Shown here piece by piece: positions 61,996-64,000 of a stretch of 64,000 nt of DNA (positions within the stretch are counted from its first letter, which is position 1; every line of letters starts with the position of its first letter). A program made the position numbers and the translations under genes. Source of the stretch: JADJLQ01 sp044227925 (GTDB lineage Bacteria > Bacteroidota > Bacteroidia > Chitinophagales > Saprospiraceae); assembly GCA_044227925.1 (NCBI GenBank), contig JBGAVW010000013.1:1-64000 (forward strand). The letters are read 5' to 3'. The notes below the pieces were generated by a model. It ran no database searches. It was not told the origin of the DNA and worked only from the letters and a program-made list of their open reading frames with translations.

Positions 61996-64000
61996 TTAAT
62001 TCACTATCAATTTCTTTATATTTTGACTGTATTCAGTATCCAACTTAATATAATATATACCTGGTACAAGATTTTGTATTCCTATTTTTTGATTGCTATT
62101 CAGATCAAAATTCCTGAATTCCTGTACGACTTGACCTTGAAAATTAATAATTTGTACCAAACCTGATGATGCGATACCGTATTTATTATTGGTTTTGAGA
62201 TTAATACTGCTGGTGGCCGGGTTGGGATATACTTCCATTTCAAGACCGGTATTCACTGATCTGTTTTCTATCGCCGATTTTATTGCAATAGCCTGAGATA
62301 AAGTAAATGAAACCGCTGGTGACCATGCTCCTTTGCCTGACAGACAGGAAGGCCTTACTTTCACTTTATAGTTTCCGGCTGCAAGTGTAGTATTAAACAA
62401 AAAGAATGTACTACTCACTGCAATTGCCCGCTTAAATGCCGGTGTGTTTCCTTGTGATTCCAATTCTATCTGATAAGATCTTGCTCCTGCCGATGGTAAC
62501 CATGAAATCAATATACCAGCTGCATCTATTTGTACAGACAGTCCGGTAGGTATATCACAAGCGAATTTAGAAAGTCCTCCCCCGGTGTTAGTGGTTGGAT
62601 TGACTAATGGAGTTACGGATTGCACTACATTTGTTTTAGTGCTAATTCCATTCCCGCAATTTATCGTTATACTTATTTTGTATTGGGTGTTTGGTATCAA
62701 CCCATTGATCACAATACTGGTATCTTTATAATCTTCTTGCTTAAATCTGAATTTAGTCACAGTTTCTTCACTTTCAACTTCTATATTGTACTTCACTCCT
62801 GCACCAGCACTTTGCCATTTTAAGGTAAGTGAAGTGTCTTTTGCATTGAGTATCGACAGGCTCACTTGATTAGTACAAGTAGTATCTATTTTTACAGTTG
62901 GATCATTACCCGGGGCAGATGTGCCGGAGTTTATCAGAAAAGATGACCAGGCACTCCAATCAGACTTATCTCCATCACAGAGAGATCGAACTTTAAATTT
63001 ATATCTGCCCTCGATAAATGAATTAAAATAAGGGTTAGTTGTAGTTTGTTCTGCAACAATCGTAGAGCCATTTTCAACATTCTCAATTTCAATTTGAAAT
63101 GATGAAGCTGTACCAATCCATGATAATTTTACTTCCTGGCCACTTACTGATGAAGCCAATTGTGTTGGAACAGTGCATGTACCACCTGTGCCACCACCCG
63201 GAGGATTTGGTCCAGTGCTGCCAATAGTAAAAGCAAATGTAGGAGACCAGTCAGAATGGTCACTTCCGCACACTGATCGTACTTTAAATTTATAAGATCC
63301 GGCAGGCAGGTTAATAGCAAAAGGAGATGCAGCAGATTGTTCCGGTACTACATTTACATCCGTGGCTGTATTTTCTACTTCAATTTGATAAGCAGCAGCA
63401 GTTCCTGTCCAGCTCAGGCTAGCCCCTGTAGTGGTGGTGCTTGCTGCCAATTGTGTTGGAATAGTGCATGTACCACCTGTACCACCACCGGGAGGATTTG
63501 GTCCAGTGCTGCCAATAGTAAAAGCAAATGTAGGAGACCAGTCAGAATGATCAGCTCCGCACACTGATCGTACTTTAAATTTATAAGATCCTGCAGGCAG
63601 ATTAACAGCAAAAGGAGATGCAGCAGATTGTTCTGGTACCACATTTATATCCGTGGCTGTATTTTCTACTTCAATTTGATAAGCAGCAGCAGTTCCTGTC
63701 CAGCTTAGGCTAGCCCCTGTAGTGGTGGTGCTTGCTGCCAATTGTGTCGGAACAGTGCATGTACCACCTGTACCACCACCTGGAGTATTCGGGCCAGTGC
63801 TGCCAACGCTAAACGAAACCCAATCGCTCCAATTGCTTTTGTCATTTCCACATAATGTCCTGATTTTGAATTTATAAGATCCATTGGTCAGTGTAGCGGA
63901 ATGAGGGCTTGATGCATTACTTTCAGGAATTACCTTTTGATTGGTAGAGGTATTTTCAACCTCTATGAGATAACCTGTTCCATTGCCAGACCAGGTAAAA
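61996..64000 (-). CDS. T9SS-exported fibronectin type III-like repeat protein, 5' end beyond the window
   Basis: The frame is open to the right edge of the window, so the N-terminus is missing. The visible 668 residues contain tandem 97-residue modules: starts of the conserved CAATTGTG-containing DNA units lie 291 bp apart (63157, 63448 and 63739). Each module has SYKFKVRSVCG, WSPTFAFTIGS and a Gly-rich hinge PNPPGGGTGGTC. Further modules diverge. The C-terminus (YPNPATSSINLKTNN) is a T9SS type A sorting domain, followed by a terminator. It is a large surface protein, probably adhesive. Confidence 0.87.
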   Translation of the reverse strand, partial: FTWSGNGTGYLIEVENTSTNQKVIPESNASSPHSATLTNGSYKFKIRTLCGNDKSNWSDWVSFSVGSTGPNTPGGGTGGTCTVPTQLAASTTTTGASLSWTGTAAAYQIEVENTATDINVVPEQSAASPFAVNLPAGSYKFKVRSVCGADHSDWSPTFAFTIGSTGPNPPGGGTGGTCTIPTQLAASTTTTGASLSWTGTAAAYQIEVENTATDVNVVPEQSAASPFAINLPAGSYKFKVRSVCGSDHSDWSPTFAFTIGSTGPNPPGGGTGGTCTVPTQLASSVSGQEVKLSWIGTASSFQIEIENVENGSTIVAEQTTTNPYFNSFIEGRYKFKVRSLCDGDKSDWSAWSSFLINSGTSAPGNDPTVKIDTTCTNQVSLSILNAKDTSLTLKWQSAGAGVKYNIEVESEETVTKFRFKQEDYKDTSIVINGLIPNTQYKISITINCGNGISTKTNVVQSVTPLVNPTTNTGGGLSKFACDIPTGLSVQIDAAGILISWLPSAGARSYQIELESQGNTPAFKRAIAVSSTFFLFNTTLAAGNYKVKVRPSCLSGKGAWSPAVSFTLSQAIAIKSAIENRSVNTGLEMEVYPNPATSSINLKTNNKYGIASSGLVQIINFQGQVVQEFRNFDLNSNQKIGIQNLVPGIYYIKLDTEYSQNIKKLIVN

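Noticed and set aside
63337..63644. Two antisense open frames in the FN3-like repeat gene
   Set aside because: They are shadows of the repeated coding DNA on the other strand and have Cys/Ser-rich low-complexity composition.

Overview
The window comes from a member of the Bacteroidota, and a Saprospiria- or Chitinophagia-like lineage is my best guess. The evidence is AT-rich DNA, several secreted proteins ending in type IX secretion (T9SS, Por) sorting domains, PorT-like outer-membrane barrels, weak or absent Shine-Dalgarno sequences, and promoters of the Bacteroidota type (TTG, about 20 nt, TAnnTTTG). The species cannot be fixed from the sequence. I see no rRNA, tRNA, CRISPR array, prophage or intact insertion sequence. 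One truncated REP-type transposase gene and three clusters of palindromic repeats are the only mobile-DNA traces.

Layout. 1-2.1 kb: a four-gene operon (RibD/DHFR-like reductase, ArsR repressor, AHSA1-type SRPBCC protein, DUF998 membrane protein). 2.2-7.2 kb: a LuxR-type response regulator, a large secreted protein and a TPR-sensor histidine kinase, with similar inverted repeats ahead of the first two. 7.3-12.6 kb: NodB deacetylase, nitrilase-family amidase, an ECF-sigma/SRPBCC/unknown operon, a TSUP transporter and a Dabb protein. 12.7-16.5 kb: a malate-synthase-family protein and a class C beta-lactamase-family hydrolase. 16.6-28.4 kb: an exported hydrolase region (amidase, S33 peptidase, cyclase, PIG-L deacetylase, two amidohydrolases, exported RraA-like protein) with a sterol-desaturase-family enzyme and an array of 76-bp repeats. 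28.8-30.7 kb: an outer-membrane barrel, a small membrane protein and an NTF2-like protein.

30.7-38.3 kb is the most unusual region. It holds a protein that fuses a D-Ala-D-Ala-ligase-like ATP-grasp domain to a SET lysine-methyltransferase-like domain, and a second set in which the same two domains are separate adjacent genes. A RelE-type toxin-antitoxin pair and a bestrophin lie between the two sets, and an exported penicillin-acylase-type Ntn hydrolase is divergent from the split pair. I read it as a candidate peptide-ligation plus methylation system with no function I can name.

38.3-49.2 kb: rhodanese, SDR, a multidomain T9SS adhesin-like protein, a phosphotriesterase-like hydrolase, S9 peptidase, pirin, mannonate dehydratase and a nucleoside hydrolase. 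49.2-50.1 kb: a truncated REP-associated transposase followed by a hairpin array. 50.1-64 kb: M1 peptidase, a very large T9SS protein with cohesin-like and dockerin-like segments, a Gfo/Idh/MocA oxidoreductase, a DUF1015 protein, a MATE exporter, an outer-membrane barrel, and a fibronectin-III-like repeat protein cut by the right edge.

Overall the window looks like ordinary chromosome of a heterotroph that exports many peptide-, amide- and sugar-processing enzymes, plus the unusual ATP-grasp/SET locus.
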